From Marinobacterium lutimaris (GTDB taxonomy: Bacteria; Pseudomonadota; Gammaproteobacteria; Pseudomonadales; Balneatricaceae), in NCBI RefSeq assembly GCF_900108065.1, contig NZ_FNVQ01000001.1, positions 682,001-746,000 on the forward strand: 64,000 nt of DNA, written 5' to 3'. Numbering within the stretch: the stretch's first letter is position 1; each line of letters begins with the position of its first letter. Below the pieces are notes generated by a model. It was not told the origin of the DNA. It did no database searches and saw nothing but the letters and a program-made list of their open reading frames with translations. Made by a program: the position numbers and the translations under genes. Below, one piece after another: positions 25,304 through 34,813 of this stretch.

Positions 25304-27316
25304 TCAGTACCTTGCCTGGATGACCAGCAGGGTGCGGTCGACGCCGGGACCACTGGTGTATTGCTCCAGGTCCCGGCGTATCTGTGTGATCATATCCTCT
25401 GCTGCGCCTGCACCCAGCTCCTCCAGTGCCCGCTCAAGCCCCGCCAGGCCGTATTGCCGTCGAGTATCGTCGAGCGCATCGATAATGCCGTCCAGGCCGA
25501 TGACCAGGGTATCGCCCGGACTTAGCTTCAAAGACACCGGTTGTGGGGTATCCATCGAAATCCCAAGTGACAGAGGGCCCGTAGCAGCAGGTATCTTTTC
25601 TGTTGTCTGGCCATGGCGCAGCAGCAATGGGTCCATACCCGCACCAAGGGCGCGGATCGATCGACCGCCTTTTTCGATTCTTAGCAACCAGATACCCAGC
25701 GGGCCGAACCCGGTCAGGTCTTTGCGGGCGAATGATTCGAGGTGGGAGGCCAGCGCGGGCAGATCCAGGCCTTCGTGCACGCCAGAGCGCAGGGCAGCGC
25801 GCAGTTGAGCCCCCTGTATCGCCGCAGTCACGCCATTGCCGGGAAATTTAAACAGGGCGAAAAGGACAGCTTCCGGCTCATCGTTTCCGTCCAGTGGAAT
25901 AGCGTCGTAGAACTCGCCACCCACCGCTTCTGACGGCTCATGCCATACCCGGATATCGAGCCCAGAAACCTCTGGAAGGGGGCTGGGCATTAACATTTTA
26001 TGGATCGATAGAGCCACGCGCAGGTCTTCACGGGCTGCCGAGAAGGTTTGCAGCGCGGCGCGCATTCGCTCCAGCGTAGCAGAAAGGTGGCGGATCTCCT
26101 GGATGTTGGATTTGACCGGCTTCACCGGTTCGAAATTCAGCCGCTGCATGCGGTTGCCGTTATCGGTGAGCTGCTGCAAGGGTACGGCATAACGGCGCGA
26201 CAGCCAGAGCGCGCGCAGCATTGCCAGCAGCAGCACAGCGCCGGTGGTAATAATGATGATCAGCCCCGAGTCCGGCAGCGCCTCCAGCAGTTGTTCTTCG
26301 GGGACCAGCGCACCGATCCAGATATCGTCAGAGGTACGCAGCCTGGAGCGGGTGATCTCACCCCACCAGGATTCACTCTGGTGCACGAATTCCACGGGAG
26401 AACCCGGCAGAGTGGGGTGGGTTTCAAGGGCATCACTGACAAAGCTCGCCAAGGGGCCACCTAGCTCAGCCGGTCGACTCAGGACGTAATTGATCATGGT
26501 TGCTTCGTCGGTGAAGCGCTCATCGGCGGGCACTCCGACTACAAGCATTCCCTGGGGGCTGTCCGGCTTGCCTCGCAGTACAAACACCTTGCCGTCCCGA
26601 CCCTCTTCGAGGTTTGAGGTGAAACGGCTGATGTCTGCCAGCAGGATATCAAAGCCAAGCACCATTACCTGTCCGGAACGGGTTCGTTGCGCAAGGCTCA
26701 GCGTCAGGCCAGGTTCCTGGGTGGTGAAGAATTTGTAAGGGCGGGTCCAATAAATGCGCTCGCGGATCGGCGCGTCTTCGCCTAACTCCGCCAATAACTG
26801 CAGTGCGCCCTGATGCCAGGGACGTTGTCTGGCGTCGTAGCTCAACTCACGTTGCTGGATCGGCCTGGGGTCATCTTTTGCGCTCCATTCACGCCAGTCT
26901 TCGCGCGCGCCCCAGTCCTCGGGGCGGGTAAGCCGGCTCTGCCAGCGACCCGCTGATTTGAGCAGCATGTATTCGTCGCCGTTTTCATGGGCATACATCA
27001 CTGAGGAGAGTTGCGGCAGCCGTTCAATAAGCGGAGTGAAGTAGCGGTCGAGATCTTGGAGGGGGAATTGCTCGAATTCACCATTAATAGCGCGTTCGGC
27101 GGAGATTTCGATCGCGGCCTGAACTGGCCCAAAGAAGCCCATGATTCGCGCGTCGGTGGTAGCGATTACCTGATTGGTCAGTGCGCCTGACAGCCTTTTG
27201 ACCGTCCTCTCTGTCACGATGAGGGAGGTCACCAGCAAGATAATGCCGAGGAGCAGCACTCCCGAGGTCAGGTTGAAGAGCAAGCTTTTCTGGAACGGAA
27301 CAGTCCTGTTTCTCAT
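25304..27316 (-). CDS. Membrane PP2C/SpoIIE-type phosphatase with extracytoplasmic sensor
   Basis: A 670-aa signalling protein. A membrane span (about 11-32) is followed by a periplasmic Cache-like sensor (about 35-340), a second span (about 345-370), a HAMP-like linker (RYAVPLQQLTDNGNRMQRL) and a C-terminal SpoIIE/PP2C phosphatase domain (about 440-670). The metal-binding residues appear as GGEFYDAI and VIGLDGIIDALDD, with Asp/Glu mostly kept but the usual TDG read as LDG. Such proteins dephosphorylate anti-anti-sigma factors or similar; no partner gene is adjacent. Confidence 0.85.
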   Translation of the reverse strand: MRNRTVPFQKSLLFNLTSGVLLLGIILLVTSLIVTERTVKRLSGALTNQVIATTDARIMGFFGPVQAAIEISAERAINGEFEQFPLQDLDRYFTPLIERLPQLSSVMYAHENGDEYMLLKSAGRWQSRLTRPEDWGAREDWREWSAKDDPRPIQQRELSYDARQRPWHQGALQLLAELGEDAPIRERIYWTRPYKFFTTQEPGLTLSLAQRTRSGQVMVLGFDILLADISRFTSNLEEGRDGKVFVLRGKPDSPQGMLVVGVPADERFTDEATMINYVLSRPAELGGPLASFVSDALETHPTLPGSPVEFVHQSESWWGEITRSRLRTSDDIWIGALVPEEQLLEALPDSGLIIIITTGAVLLLAMLRALWLSRRYAVPLQQLTDNGNRMQRLNFEPVKPVKSNIQEIRHLSATLERMRAALQTFSAAREDLRVALSIHKMLMPSPLPEVSGLDIRVWHEPSEAVGGEFYDAIPLDGNDEPEAVLFALFKFPGNGVTAAIQGAQLRAALRSGVHEGLDLPALASHLESFARKDLTGFGPLGIWLLRIEKGGRSIRALGAGMDPLLLRHGQTTEKIPAATGPLSLGISMDTPQPVSLKLSPGDTLVIGLDGIIDALDDTRRQYGLAGLERALEELGAGAAEDMITQIRRDLEQYTSGPGVDRTLLVIQARY

Positions 27317-27397
27317 CTACCCGCCCTCAGGTGGTTCACACGACGATTGCAGATCAGATTACTATACTCATTCGAATCTGGTTAGCCGGGCTTAGCC

Positions 27398-28720
27398 ATG
27401 TTTTCACCCACGCGTTTTCCTGAACCATCAGCAGATCACCTGACGCGCACGCGCAACGCGGCTCAGGATGGAACTCCGCCCAATCCGGTGATCGTGATAC
27501 CGGGTGTACTGGGTTCAAAGCTTGTGTCTGATTCAGACGCTCAGTCGGTCTGGGGAGAGTGGGTGCCCGGATTTACCGATCCGACCTCGAACGAGGCGGC
27601 ACAACTGTTCGGCCTGCCGATGGCGATTGGAACGCCGCTGGATCAGCTGCACAGCGCCAGCCAGGTTGATGGCGTACTCGGGATTGTGCGCGGGTCCGTG
27701 GTTGGAGTGCCCTTAAAGGTCACCGCCTACGGTGATGTGATGAGCGCCATGGGGGTAGAGAGCTTTTCCGATACCTTCGTTGAGAGCCGAAGCGAGGCGC
27801 TCAGCAGCGGCGCCGAGGCTTTCGAGTTCAGTTACGACTGGCGTCGCAGCCTGGATGAGAGCGCCATCGCGCTGCAGGCATTCATTCATCGGGCGACGCG
27901 GTTTATGCAGGTGCAGCGCAACAGCAGCGAGCCTATCCGGTTCAATGTTGTGGCGCATTCCATGGGCGGGTTGCTGTTACGTTACTTTCTGCAGTTCGGC
28001 GGCCAGTTGCTTCCGTATGACGGATCAGGCCCTCGCCTGAATTGGGGCGGTGCAGCGTACGTCGACAAGGCGGTCATCATCGGTACGCCCAATGCAGGTG
28101 CCGTGCAGATGCTCGATCGGCTGGTGCAGGGAATTCCCGGTAACCCTATGCATCCTGCGTACGGGCCGGTGCTGGTGGGTACCTTTCCTTCGGGTTATCA
28201 GCTGCTGCCGCGGCCGAGACATAAGCCGCACGGTGATGGCGACAACAACATCCTGGATGCGGATTTCTGGCTATCACACGACTGGGGTATCACCGCATCC
28301 TGGCTGGTTGAGGAGCGCGCGCGGCAGTTGTCGGGGCTCTCTTCACCGGGGCAGCGTCTTGAGGTCGCTGAGGATCATCTTCGCAAGTGCCTGCACAATG
28401 CCCGGGTGTTCCATCACGCCATGGATCAGCCCCTGGAAGCGGTGCCGGATCATCTGGAGTTTCATCTCTTTGTCGGCGATGCGCATCGCACTCCGATGCA
28501 TTTCAGCGGTGAGCGTGGCGACCGTCAGCTCAGGTGGACCGCCTTCGGACCCGGCGACGGCACCGTATTGGCGAACAGTGTCAGGCTGGATGAGACCGAC
28601 CGCAGTTCACCGATCCCCTGGAACAGCATCACCGTGCTTAAGAGTAACCACATGGGGTTGGTTAAAGACCGCCAATTGCTTGGTCAGGTGCTTGAGCTTC
28701 TCGGCAGGGCGGGCCGCTAG
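27398..28720 (+). CDS. LCAT-like alpha/beta hydrolase (lipase/acyltransferase)
   Basis: A 440-aa hydrolase of the lecithin:cholesterol acyltransferase family. It opens with VIVIPGVLGSKLVSD (lid/oxyanion region) and has the nucleophile elbow VAHSMGGLLLRYF (Ser about residue 188), an Asp in GDGTVLANS and a His in SNHMGLVKD, a full triad. No signal peptide is seen, so it is probably cytoplasmic, unlike secreted LCAT proteins. It diverges from the SpoIIE-type gene. The substrate is unknown but an ester lipid is likely. Confidence 0.83.
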   Translation: MFSPTRFPEPSADHLTRTRNAAQDGTPPNPVIVIPGVLGSKLVSDSDAQSVWGEWVPGFTDPTSNEAAQLFGLPMAIGTPLDQLHSASQVDGVLGIVRGSVVGVPLKVTAYGDVMSAMGVESFSDTFVESRSEALSSGAEAFEFSYDWRRSLDESAIALQAFIHRATRFMQVQRNSSEPIRFNVVAHSMGGLLLRYFLQFGGQLLPYDGSGPRLNWGGAAYVDKAVIIGTPNAGAVQMLDRLVQGIPGNPMHPAYGPVLVGTFPSGYQLLPRPRHKPHGDGDNNILDADFWLSHDWGITASWLVEERARQLSGLSSPGQRLEVAEDHLRKCLHNARVFHHAMDQPLEAVPDHLEFHLFVGDAHRTPMHFSGERGDRQLRWTAFGPGDGTVLANSVRLDETDRSSPIPWNSITVLKSNHMGLVKDRQLLGQVLELLGRAGR

Positions 28721-28787
28721 GCCAGCATCCGAGCAGCGCCCAGATCCTGAGCCGATCACTGTTCGACGTGCGAAGATCTGAAGCTTC

Positions 28788-29066
28788 TCAGCTGCGATAC
28801 AGCGTCTTGATCAGGTGATAGCCGAAGCGGGTTTTCACCGGGCCGTGGACTTTGAGCAGCGGGCGCTTGAACACCACGTCATCGAACGCTTTAACCATAT
28901 CGCCACGATGAAACTCGCCCAGATCACCACCACGCTTGCCGGAGGGGCAGATGGAGTGGCGTTTCGCCAGTTCGCCAAAGTTTTTACCTTTCTTCAGCTG
29001 TTCAAGAATTTCTTCAGCTTCTTTTCGTGTCTTTACCAGAATGTGCAGTGCCGCCGCTGTAGCCAT
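28788..29066 (-). CDS. ppiC: Parvulin-type peptidyl-prolyl cis-trans isomerase
   Basis: A 92-aa stand-alone parvulin. It begins [20 protein letters not shown] and holds the full domain, with [23 protein letters not shown] and [18 protein letters not shown]. The size and layout equal those of E. coli PpiC (93 aa). The ATG at 29066 has a GGGAGG site 5 nt upstream, so it is preferred over the ATG five codons earlier. It is cytoplasmic (no signal peptide). Confidence 0.93.
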   Translation of the reverse strand: MATAAALHILVKTRKEAEEILEQLKKGKNFGELAKRHSICPSGKRGGDLGEFHRGDMVKAFDDVVFKRPLLKVHGPVKTRFGYHLIKTLYRS

Positions 29067-29290
29067 AACGCCTCCCATCAATTGAGGCGAATACTAACCT
29101 AAATCGGCAGCCTGTGGGACTTGTTGGACGAGGCTTTAGTCCGGTCTTGATGCATGGTTCTGGCCCAAAGCGGTCTCTGCAGCTTGGATTGCCGCTCTGT
29201 GCTTGAGGTATAGATGTGTCTGGTCGAGTAGGGGCGCTTCAGTTGGATTACCTCTCGGTGGAATCGAGCTGAACGGCATAGTTGCACTAT

Positions 29291-30016
29291 TCAGTGTGTG
29301 CTAGGTTGCACGAGGCCCTTTCTGGAGATCGACGGTATTCCGGCCAAACCTTCTGCGATTTTCACTGCCGCCAATATCGCATCAATCACAGGGATGCCGA
29401 ATTTTTTGGCGAGCATTGGCGCACTGCCAGTTAGTCCACCTGAGCCCAGAATGATCGCCTCAGCTTTGTCGAGTTCGGTGGCGTCTGTGATTGCCTGCTC
29501 GATAAGTGCCTGGGTGGCTTCTCCCCCTAGGGCTGCCTGCGCAACACCTATGCCTGCAGCCCTCACGGTGCAAATATCGCTGACACCGTAATGTCTGATG
29601 AGCTCATTAATGCCCGGTACGGCGGAGTGAACGGTGGTAACAATGGTAAAGCGCTTAGCGACAGAGCGTGCAGCAGTGATGCTTGCCTCAAAAGGGCCGA
29701 TCACGGGCACGCCTGCGAAACTTCGTATCTCGTGAAGTCCAATGTCATCGAAGCAAGCTAGTGCGCAGGCGTCATAGTTCTGATCCAGGGAGGCCTGCGC
29801 CAAAGCGATCGTTTTTGGAACAGCTTCATTCCGGTGTTCAAGTGTTTCTATTGATAGCGGGCCAGTATCCGGGTTCATAACCGTTATGCGGGTATTTGCT
29901 CCCAGGATCTTTTCCGACTCTTTTTGCACCCGTGCACTGATGCGGTAGTTGGTATTAGGGTTGATAACCAAAATACGTTTTAGTGAGGGAGCGTTGGTTG
30001 TTGATCGGTCTTTCAT
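29291..30016 (-). CDS. Asp/Glu/hydantoin racemase-family protein lacking the second Cys
   Basis: A 241-aa member of the Asp/Glu/hydantoin racemase superfamily, closest in style to hydantoin/allantoin racemases: ILVINPNTNYRISARVQ at the start and ACALACFDDIGLHEI with the first catalytic Cys. At the second site, where these racemases read LGCAG, it has ILGSGGLTG, so that Cys is missing. It could be a one-Cys enzyme, as arylmalonate decarboxylases are, or a different activity. It overlaps the TRAP large permease gene by one base (TAATG), so it likely processes the transported compound. Confidence 0.8.
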   Translation of the reverse strand: MKDRSTTNAPSLKRILVINPNTNYRISARVQKESEKILGANTRITVMNPDTGPLSIETLEHRNEAVPKTIALAQASLDQNYDACALACFDDIGLHEIRSFAGVPVIGPFEASITAARSVAKRFTIVTTVHSAVPGINELIRHYGVSDICTVRAAGIGVAQAALGGEATQALIEQAITDATELDKAEAIILGSGGLTGSAPMLAKKFGIPVIDAILAAVKIAEGLAGIPSISRKGLVQPSTH

Positions 30017-31320
30017 TATTGTCCAGCCAGCAGGTTGGGTAGCCACATGACGATGTCAGGGAAGATCATCAGCAGGATCGTGAACAGCATCATGATAAGC
30101 ACATAGGGAATTGCCCCACGGGTTACATCGCTATAGGGCCCCTTATCGACACGCACTCCGTGTACCACAAAGAGGTTCATACCGATGGGGGGCGTGATTA
30201 GAGCGACCTCACACATGATCACGATGAAGATGCCGAACCAGATCGGGTCGATCCCGGCCGCTACGACAATCGGAATCACGATAGGCACGGTCAACACCAG
30301 CATCGACATGGCGTCCATGAAGGTACCGAGCAGGATATAAAACAGCAGCAGGACCAGAAGCAGGGACAGCTGGTGTAATTCGAATGAGGCGATCCACTGG
30401 GTCACGGCCTGTGCCGCGCCTGTCATTGAGATGGTTACATTCAGTAGCAGGGCGCAGACCAGTACGATCATCACCATGCCGCTGGTCTTCGCCGCCTGGA
30501 TAGAGCATTCGATTAGCAGCTCGATGCTCAGACGACGGTTCAGCGCAACGAAGACCAATGCGATCATCACACCGATAGCGGCGGACTCTGTGGGCGTAGC
30601 CAGTCCACCGTAGATGGAGCCCATAACGACACCAAAGATCACGAAAGGCGGTATCAGGTGCTTTGCCAGCCGCATTTTTTCTGCCCTTGGCATATCAACC
30701 AATGCTGTGGCCTTGCCTCCTGCTTTGCCGTGGGCGATGAATATGTAGAGTGAAAAGCTCAGTGCCATCAGTAAGCCCGGTACAACGCCCGCCGCAAACA
30801 GCTGACCCACCGATGTGCTGGCAAGCGATCCATAGACCAGCAGGTTGATACTCGGGGGGATCAGTATTCCCAGCGTGCCGCCCGCTGCTAGCGATCCCAA
30901 GGAGGGACGGGTGTCGTAGTTGTATTGCTTCAGCGCGGGCAGAGCGATAGTGCCCACCGTCGCCGCTGTTGCGACCGATGACCCGGAGGTGGCAGAGAAC
31001 AGCGTGCAGGTGGCCACGTTAGTATGCAGCAGTCCGCCCGGCAGACGTGCCAGCCATACCGCCATGGCATCGTACATCCTGTCTGCGATGCCGCCGCGGA
31101 GCAGGAGTTCGCCAAGCATCATGAACAGCGGGATCGCCAGCATGGATGGGCTATTAAGGCTGGACCAGATAACTCCGCCCATCATGTCTACCAGCGGCAT
31201 GCCGTACATCAGGTAACCACCGATAGCGCCGACTGCGATGATGGCTACGGCCACGGGTATGCTCAGCAGCATCAACGCGAGCATGGTGGCAAAACCGAGT
31301 CCGACGATGAGAATACTCAT
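30016..31320 (-). CDS. TRAP transporter large permease (DctM type)
   Basis: A 434-aa membrane protein with about 12 spans, the ion-coupled transport subunit of a tripartite ATP-independent periplasmic transporter. Typical blocks are IPLFMMLGELLLRGGIADRMYDA, NVATCTLFSATSGSSVATAATVG, GTLGILIPPSINLLVYG and PTESAAIGV. It overlaps the small permease gene by 4 bp and the downstream racemase-family gene by one. The substrate is not readable; TRAP systems mostly carry organic acids. Confidence 0.93.
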   Translation of the reverse strand: MSILIVGLGFATMLALMLLSIPVAVAIIAVGAIGGYLMYGMPLVDMMGGVIWSSLNSPSMLAIPLFMMLGELLLRGGIADRMYDAMAVWLARLPGGLLHTNVATCTLFSATSGSSVATAATVGTIALPALKQYNYDTRPSLGSLAAGGTLGILIPPSINLLVYGSLASTSVGQLFAAGVVPGLLMALSFSLYIFIAHGKAGGKATALVDMPRAEKMRLAKHLIPPFVIFGVVMGSIYGGLATPTESAAIGVMIALVFVALNRRLSIELLIECSIQAAKTSGMVMIVLVCALLLNVTISMTGAAQAVTQWIASFELHQLSLLLVLLLFYILLGTFMDAMSMLVLTVPIVIPIVVAAGIDPIWFGIFIVIMCEVALITPPIGMNLFVVHGVRVDKGPYSDVTRGAIPYVLIMMLFTILLMIFPDIVMWLPNLLAGQ

Positions 31321-31892
31321 TGTTTGAAACTCTCCCGTTTTTTCAGGTCATCCAGTTCCGCCTGCAGCTCTTCCTGAACGGAAACCGTTCCAAACTGCGT
31401 TAGCAGTGTGGGCCAGTCGCGTTTGATCAAGCGTATAAGTGCGCGTACGGCGAAAATAAGGGCGGTTGCGGGGAAGGTAAGCATGGCGATCAACCAGATC
31501 GATTGCGGGTAGATGAGCGGTGTTGCCCAGGGGGTCTGTGCAATCGATTTGTAAGTCCGGGTATCGATAACGGTTTCCACCGTGAAGTAGAGGAAAAACA
31601 GCGAAAGCATCGCGATGGATAGCATGGCGATAACATTCAGCACGGCCTGGGCCTTGATCGGCATCCGACCGCTGAGCTGGTTGATACGAATATGGGACTT
31701 GTCGATAAGCGCCAGGGTAAATGCGAGCGGTGCGGCTACAGCGATAGCGTAGCCGCCCAGCTCATCGATACCGCCGAGGGAGAATGAAAACAGCTTTCGC
31801 AGTAGTGTTTCCAGCGTGATGATTGCAGACAGCAGGAACATCATCACGCCGAATGCGATGCCGAGTATTCGCGCGTAGGTATTCATTTTCAT
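31317..31892 (-). CDS. TRAP transporter small permease (DctQ type)
   Basis: A 191-aa protein with four hydrophobic segments, matching the small TRAP membrane subunit. It shows the usual second-helix block (LFSFSLGGIDELGGYAIAVAAPLAFTLAL) followed by ALIDKSHIRINQL. It lies between the binding protein gene (18 bp away) and the large permease gene (4 bp overlap). The last 25 residues form a charged cytoplasmic tail. Confidence 0.9.
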   Translation of the reverse strand: MKMNTYARILGIAFGVMMFLLSAIITLETLLRKLFSFSLGGIDELGGYAIAVAAPLAFTLALIDKSHIRINQLSGRMPIKAQAVLNVIAMLSIAMLSLFFLYFTVETVIDTRTYKSIAQTPWATPLIYPQSIWLIAMLTFPATALIFAVRALIRLIKRDWPTLLTQFGTVSVQEELQAELDDLKKRESFKQ

Positions 31893-31910
31893 CTCCTTTC
31901 GGCTTATTCG

Positions 31911-32942
31911 TTACAGACCCAGCTGGGTACCTACAGTTTTGCGCCAGGTTTCTTCACAGTCTGCCGCAACCGCATTGCACTGCTTGGCCCAGATCGGCAG
32001 TGATACTTCTCCCACCGCCTGGGCGACGGTCGCCAAATCGGACTCGGCTACAGTGGCTTCGGTCAGTGAGTAGGGTTTACCGCGCTTACAGTCCGGGCTG
32101 CCGGTGTTGCAGTGCATGGCATCCTGGTAGAGCTCTTCAGAGAATGCCCAGATATCGTCATTCAACTCACTGATGGCTGAGGCCAGCTTTTCCTGCTGTT
32201 CCGGGGTGAACTTTGCCCAGGTGTTGCTGTTGATCGCGTATCCGTTGACGGCCAGCTGAAGCGCTACCGGCAGAACGGTGGTGGTGGCTTCCGGCCAACC
32301 GCCAGAGTTGGCCGACGCAGGGCCTGTGATGGCGCAATCCACGACTCCGCGAGCCAAAGACTGCTGAACTTCGCCAAAAGGCATTGATATCCCGGTGGCG
32401 CCGAGCTTATCGACAAAGTTGGCAGCGCTTTGATCGCCGACGCGGACCTTCAGACCCTGCAGGTCAGCAAGACCCTGAATAGACGGTTTACAGAAGACGA
32501 CCTGAGGTCCTGCAGGCCATACGCCGAGAAGCTTGGCGTTAAACTGGCTGTCGATACGCTCGCCAACATAGCCGCTGAATGCATCCATGTGTTTCTTACC
32601 GGCTGCATAGCTGGTGTTGAGGCCGACCAGGTCCAAACCAAGAATTGAGGGCTCATCCCGGCTTACCTGGGGGCCGCGGAGGGAGACGATGTCGAACAGT
32701 CCAGATCTGAGTACTCGTAGACCGTCGGTATCGGGAATCCCCGCCACATCGACGGGGAGATATTCCACCTTGATATCCAAACCGGTTTTCTCTGCCAATT
32801 GTTCGAAGAACGGTTGTTCTTTCTGTTGAGCAATCAGACCAGAACCCGAAGGCTGACCGAGTACGCGCAGGTTAATGGTGTCTGCCTGTGCAGCACAGGA
32901 GAGACCGGTGATTACCAGGGGAAGCAGAACTTTTTTCAGCAT
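31911..32942 (-). CDS. TRAP transporter periplasmic substrate-binding protein (DctP type)
   Basis: A 343-aa binding protein. The signal peptide (about 1-20, ending CAAQA) precedes a DctP domain with LKVRVGDQSAANFVDKLGATGISMPFGEVQQSLARGVVDCAITG; the Arg in KVRV is the usual carboxylate clamp, which supports an organic acid ligand. Four or more Cys near residues 280-335 could form disulfides. It is the first gene of the TRAP operon; an RpiR operator candidate is about 90 bp upstream. Confidence 0.9.
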   Translation of the reverse strand: MLKKVLLPLVITGLSCAAQADTINLRVLGQPSGSGLIAQQKEQPFFEQLAEKTGLDIKVEYLPVDVAGIPDTDGLRVLRSGLFDIVSLRGPQVSRDEPSILGLDLVGLNTSYAAGKKHMDAFSGYVGERIDSQFNAKLLGVWPAGPQVVFCKPSIQGLADLQGLKVRVGDQSAANFVDKLGATGISMPFGEVQQSLARGVVDCAITGPASANSGGWPEATTTVLPVALQLAVNGYAINSNTWAKFTPEQQEKLASAISELNDDIWAFSEELYQDAMHCNTGSPDCKRGKPYSLTEATVAESDLATVAQAVGEVSLPIWAKQCNAVAADCEETWRKTVGTQLGL

Positions 32943-33028
32943 GACATGTTCCTTTCATCGACCAAGGGGGACTGGTGGTTATTCGTAGTTACTGGCTGTA
33001 AGGAATACAGGTTTCATGCCATAACACA

Positions 33029-33044
33029 TGAAAATTTATTTTCA
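33029..33044. promoter_or_regulatory. Inverted repeat upstream of the TRAP operon (RpiR operator candidate)
   Basis: TGAAAATTTATTTTCA has perfect 7-bp arms around TT. It lies between the TRAP binding-protein gene (start 32942) and the RpiR regulator gene (stop 33155). A similar sequence precedes the regulator gene itself at 34009-34024, which suggests one protein reads both. Confidence 0.6.
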
Positions 33045-33154
33045 CGTTTGGGTACAAATGGTTAGTGTCACATAGCACTGATCGCGCGTTATGTAACTAT
33101 AGTTTCTTGTGCATCATTATGAGTCTTTGGTTTCGCGTTCTGCACCGGAATTGG

Positions 33155-33997
33155 TCACAGCTCATCCAATTCGTCGTTTAATGACTCGATGTTGCGCAGT
33201 CGTGATCGACCGCTCGATCCAGCGTTTTCGATGCAACGGGTGATGATCAGGTGGCAGAGTGCCATTACTGAAACATGATTAAACAGTGGTCCTGGCGCCA
33301 AGGTCTGGCAACGGAGATGCCACTCGGCGTTTTTCTGAAAAGATACGCTTTCATCCGTGATGTAGAGGAGGCGGGCCTTCTGTTTGATCACCTGGGTAAG
33401 CAGCCGGTCCATCATGCTGACTCTACGACGCAAACCAAACACTATCACTACGTCTTCGGGAGAAATACTAACGAGGTGTTCTCCGAGAGTTTGTCCGGCA
33501 GCAGGAATCGCAACGACGTGCTCAACGACTTGGGTGAGTTGCCACTGAAGGTAAGTGGCGAAGGCGGAGCTTGCCCTGAACCCAACAACCCACACCTTGC
33601 GGGCTCCGAGAATGGCACTGGCTATCGAGCTAACCTGTGTTTCTCCGATAGAAACGAACGTACCCTCCAGATTTTGAATGCTTTGTGCGACGTGAGAGCC
33701 TACCGACTGTTCGTTTTCTGCGTCAGCTGCAGCCGCCAAAAAAAGACGTGACCCCGTTTGCCTCTCCGCTCTCGCGTGGCGACGTGCTTCTTCATAGTTT
33801 TCATACCCGAGCCGTTGGACAAAGCGAGATACTGTCGCTTTGGACACATTGGCAAGGGCTGCAAGTTCTTGAGCAGAGTAGCTGGCTACTTCCCCCGGGA
33901 AATCACAGACAAAGTCCCCTAACCGCCGTTCTGCAGGATGAAGGTTGGGTAGAATTGCTTGAACACGTGAAAGAAAGGATTGCTCTTTTGGACTCAT
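33155..33997 (-). CDS. MurR/RpiR-family transcriptional regulator with SIS domain
   Basis: A 280-aa regulator. The N-terminal HTH_6 domain (about 15-90) shows SYSAQELAALANVSKATVSRFVQRLGYENYEEA. The C-terminal SIS domain (about 125-260) shows VWVVGFRASSAFATYLQWQL and VIVFGLRRRVSMMDRLL, a fold that usually binds phosphosugars but also other ligands in this family. It is on the same strand as the TRAP operon and just upstream of it, and similar inverted repeats precede both, so it likely controls the TRAP genes and itself. Confidence 0.92.
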   Translation of the reverse strand: MSPKEQSFLSRVQAILPNLHPAERRLGDFVCDFPGEVASYSAQELAALANVSKATVSRFVQRLGYENYEEARRHARAERQTGSRLFLAAAADAENEQSVGSHVAQSIQNLEGTFVSIGETQVSSIASAILGARKVWVVGFRASSAFATYLQWQLTQVVEHVVAIPAAGQTLGEHLVSISPEDVVIVFGLRRRVSMMDRLLTQVIKQKARLLYITDESVSFQKNAEWHLRCQTLAPGPLFNHVSVMALCHLIITRCIENAGSSGRSRLRNIESLNDELDEL

Positions 33998-34008
33998 AAA
34001 CTATCTCA

Positions 34009-34024
34009 AGAAACTGAAGTTTCA
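34009..34024. promoter_or_regulatory. Inverted repeat upstream of the RpiR regulator gene
   Basis: AGAAACTGAAGTTTCA contains GAAACT-GA-AGTTTC and ends 12-27 bp before the regulator start. Read on the other strand it is TGAAACTTCAGTTTCT, agreeing with the site at 33029-33044 at the outer TGAAA and TTTC positions. Confidence 0.5.
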
Positions 34025-34507
34025 TCGAGTATGTCCATGTTTCGTTTGGAATCGCAACGGTTATAACTTTTCCCTGCCTTGAAGAAGTGCTCAAAATTTT
34101 GGGTTTACATAGTCCGCAGGATGCTCGGGTCGTTTATAAAGCTTTTACAAACTTCTCAAATCAGCGGGACCGATTCGAAAGCGCCTTCTCCTAAGAAATG
34201 ACGAATTAGCCTCTCTATATAAGGTGGTTAGTGATCTGGCCCCCAACTCTCCTTGCTCACCGCGCAAGTCGGAAGCAGGACTCCTGAAACAAACGGATTG
34301 AATAGACCATGCTTTTATAGACCGATTGTAGGCATAGGTCCGGTCATTCGTATGAGTCACGATGGCCGCTTTGTGCCGTTATCGGCGGTTGGGACTCTCC
34401 CAGACATTTAGCAGGTCTAGTGGCCGCTGCGGTGAAATCCAGGCGAGTACCCGATAACCATCCTAGCCAGACAACTCGGTGACTGAACTTTACCCGCGTG
34501 AATGAAC
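34025..34507. other. Intergenic stretch without a recognisable gene
   Basis: No frame here has family motifs or a convincing ribosome binding site. A 71-codon frame at 34145-34360 (minus strand) has an unbalanced, Arg/Ser-rich composition and I do not accept it. Together with 34814-35127 this looks like decaying DNA around a gene remnant. Confidence 0.5.
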
Positions 34508-34813
34508 CTACCAAAGCGAAATAGGCAGGTAGAACGTCAGATCAAAGCGCTCATCTGGAGCTAGAAAATGGTTGTTTCGATAGTGTGTAAAAGCCGGTGT
34601 GGTTTTCGCCCTGAAGCCGGAGGAGGGCAGCCAATGATCGAGTATTTTGCTCAGGTAAGGCAGTAACTCCCCATATACACCGGTCAAGTCAAACGCCGCG
34701 TGCAGCCCGCCTGGTATGCGCATGCTGCTCACTCTACCTTTCCTGAGAATGGGTTTATCAATGGCCAGGCAGGCAACGTAACGGTATTGGTTCAGTGGTA
34801 CCCAGGCGGGGTG
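34508..34813 (-). pseudogene. Remnant of a GyrI-like/AraC effector-binding domain protein
   Basis: A 101-codon open stretch ends at a stop at 34508 and begins just after an in-frame TGA at 34814-34816. The translated part reads like the C-terminal two thirds of a GyrI-like small-molecule-binding domain: YRYVACLAIDKP, then MRIPGGLHAAFDLTGVYGEL, WLPSSGF, FTHYRNN and FDLTFYLPI. The first strand-helix of the domain and any AraC helix-turn-helix are missing, and no start codon with a ribosome binding site is present. I read it as a truncated, dead gene. Confidence 0.6.

Noticed and set aside
29099-29287. 62-codon frame between the parvulin and racemase-family genes
   Set aside because: No ribosome binding site, atypical Arg/Ser/His-rich composition and no recognisable motif.
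34145-34360. 71-codon frame upstream of the RpiR gene
   Set aside because: No ribosome binding site or family features; located in decayed DNA.
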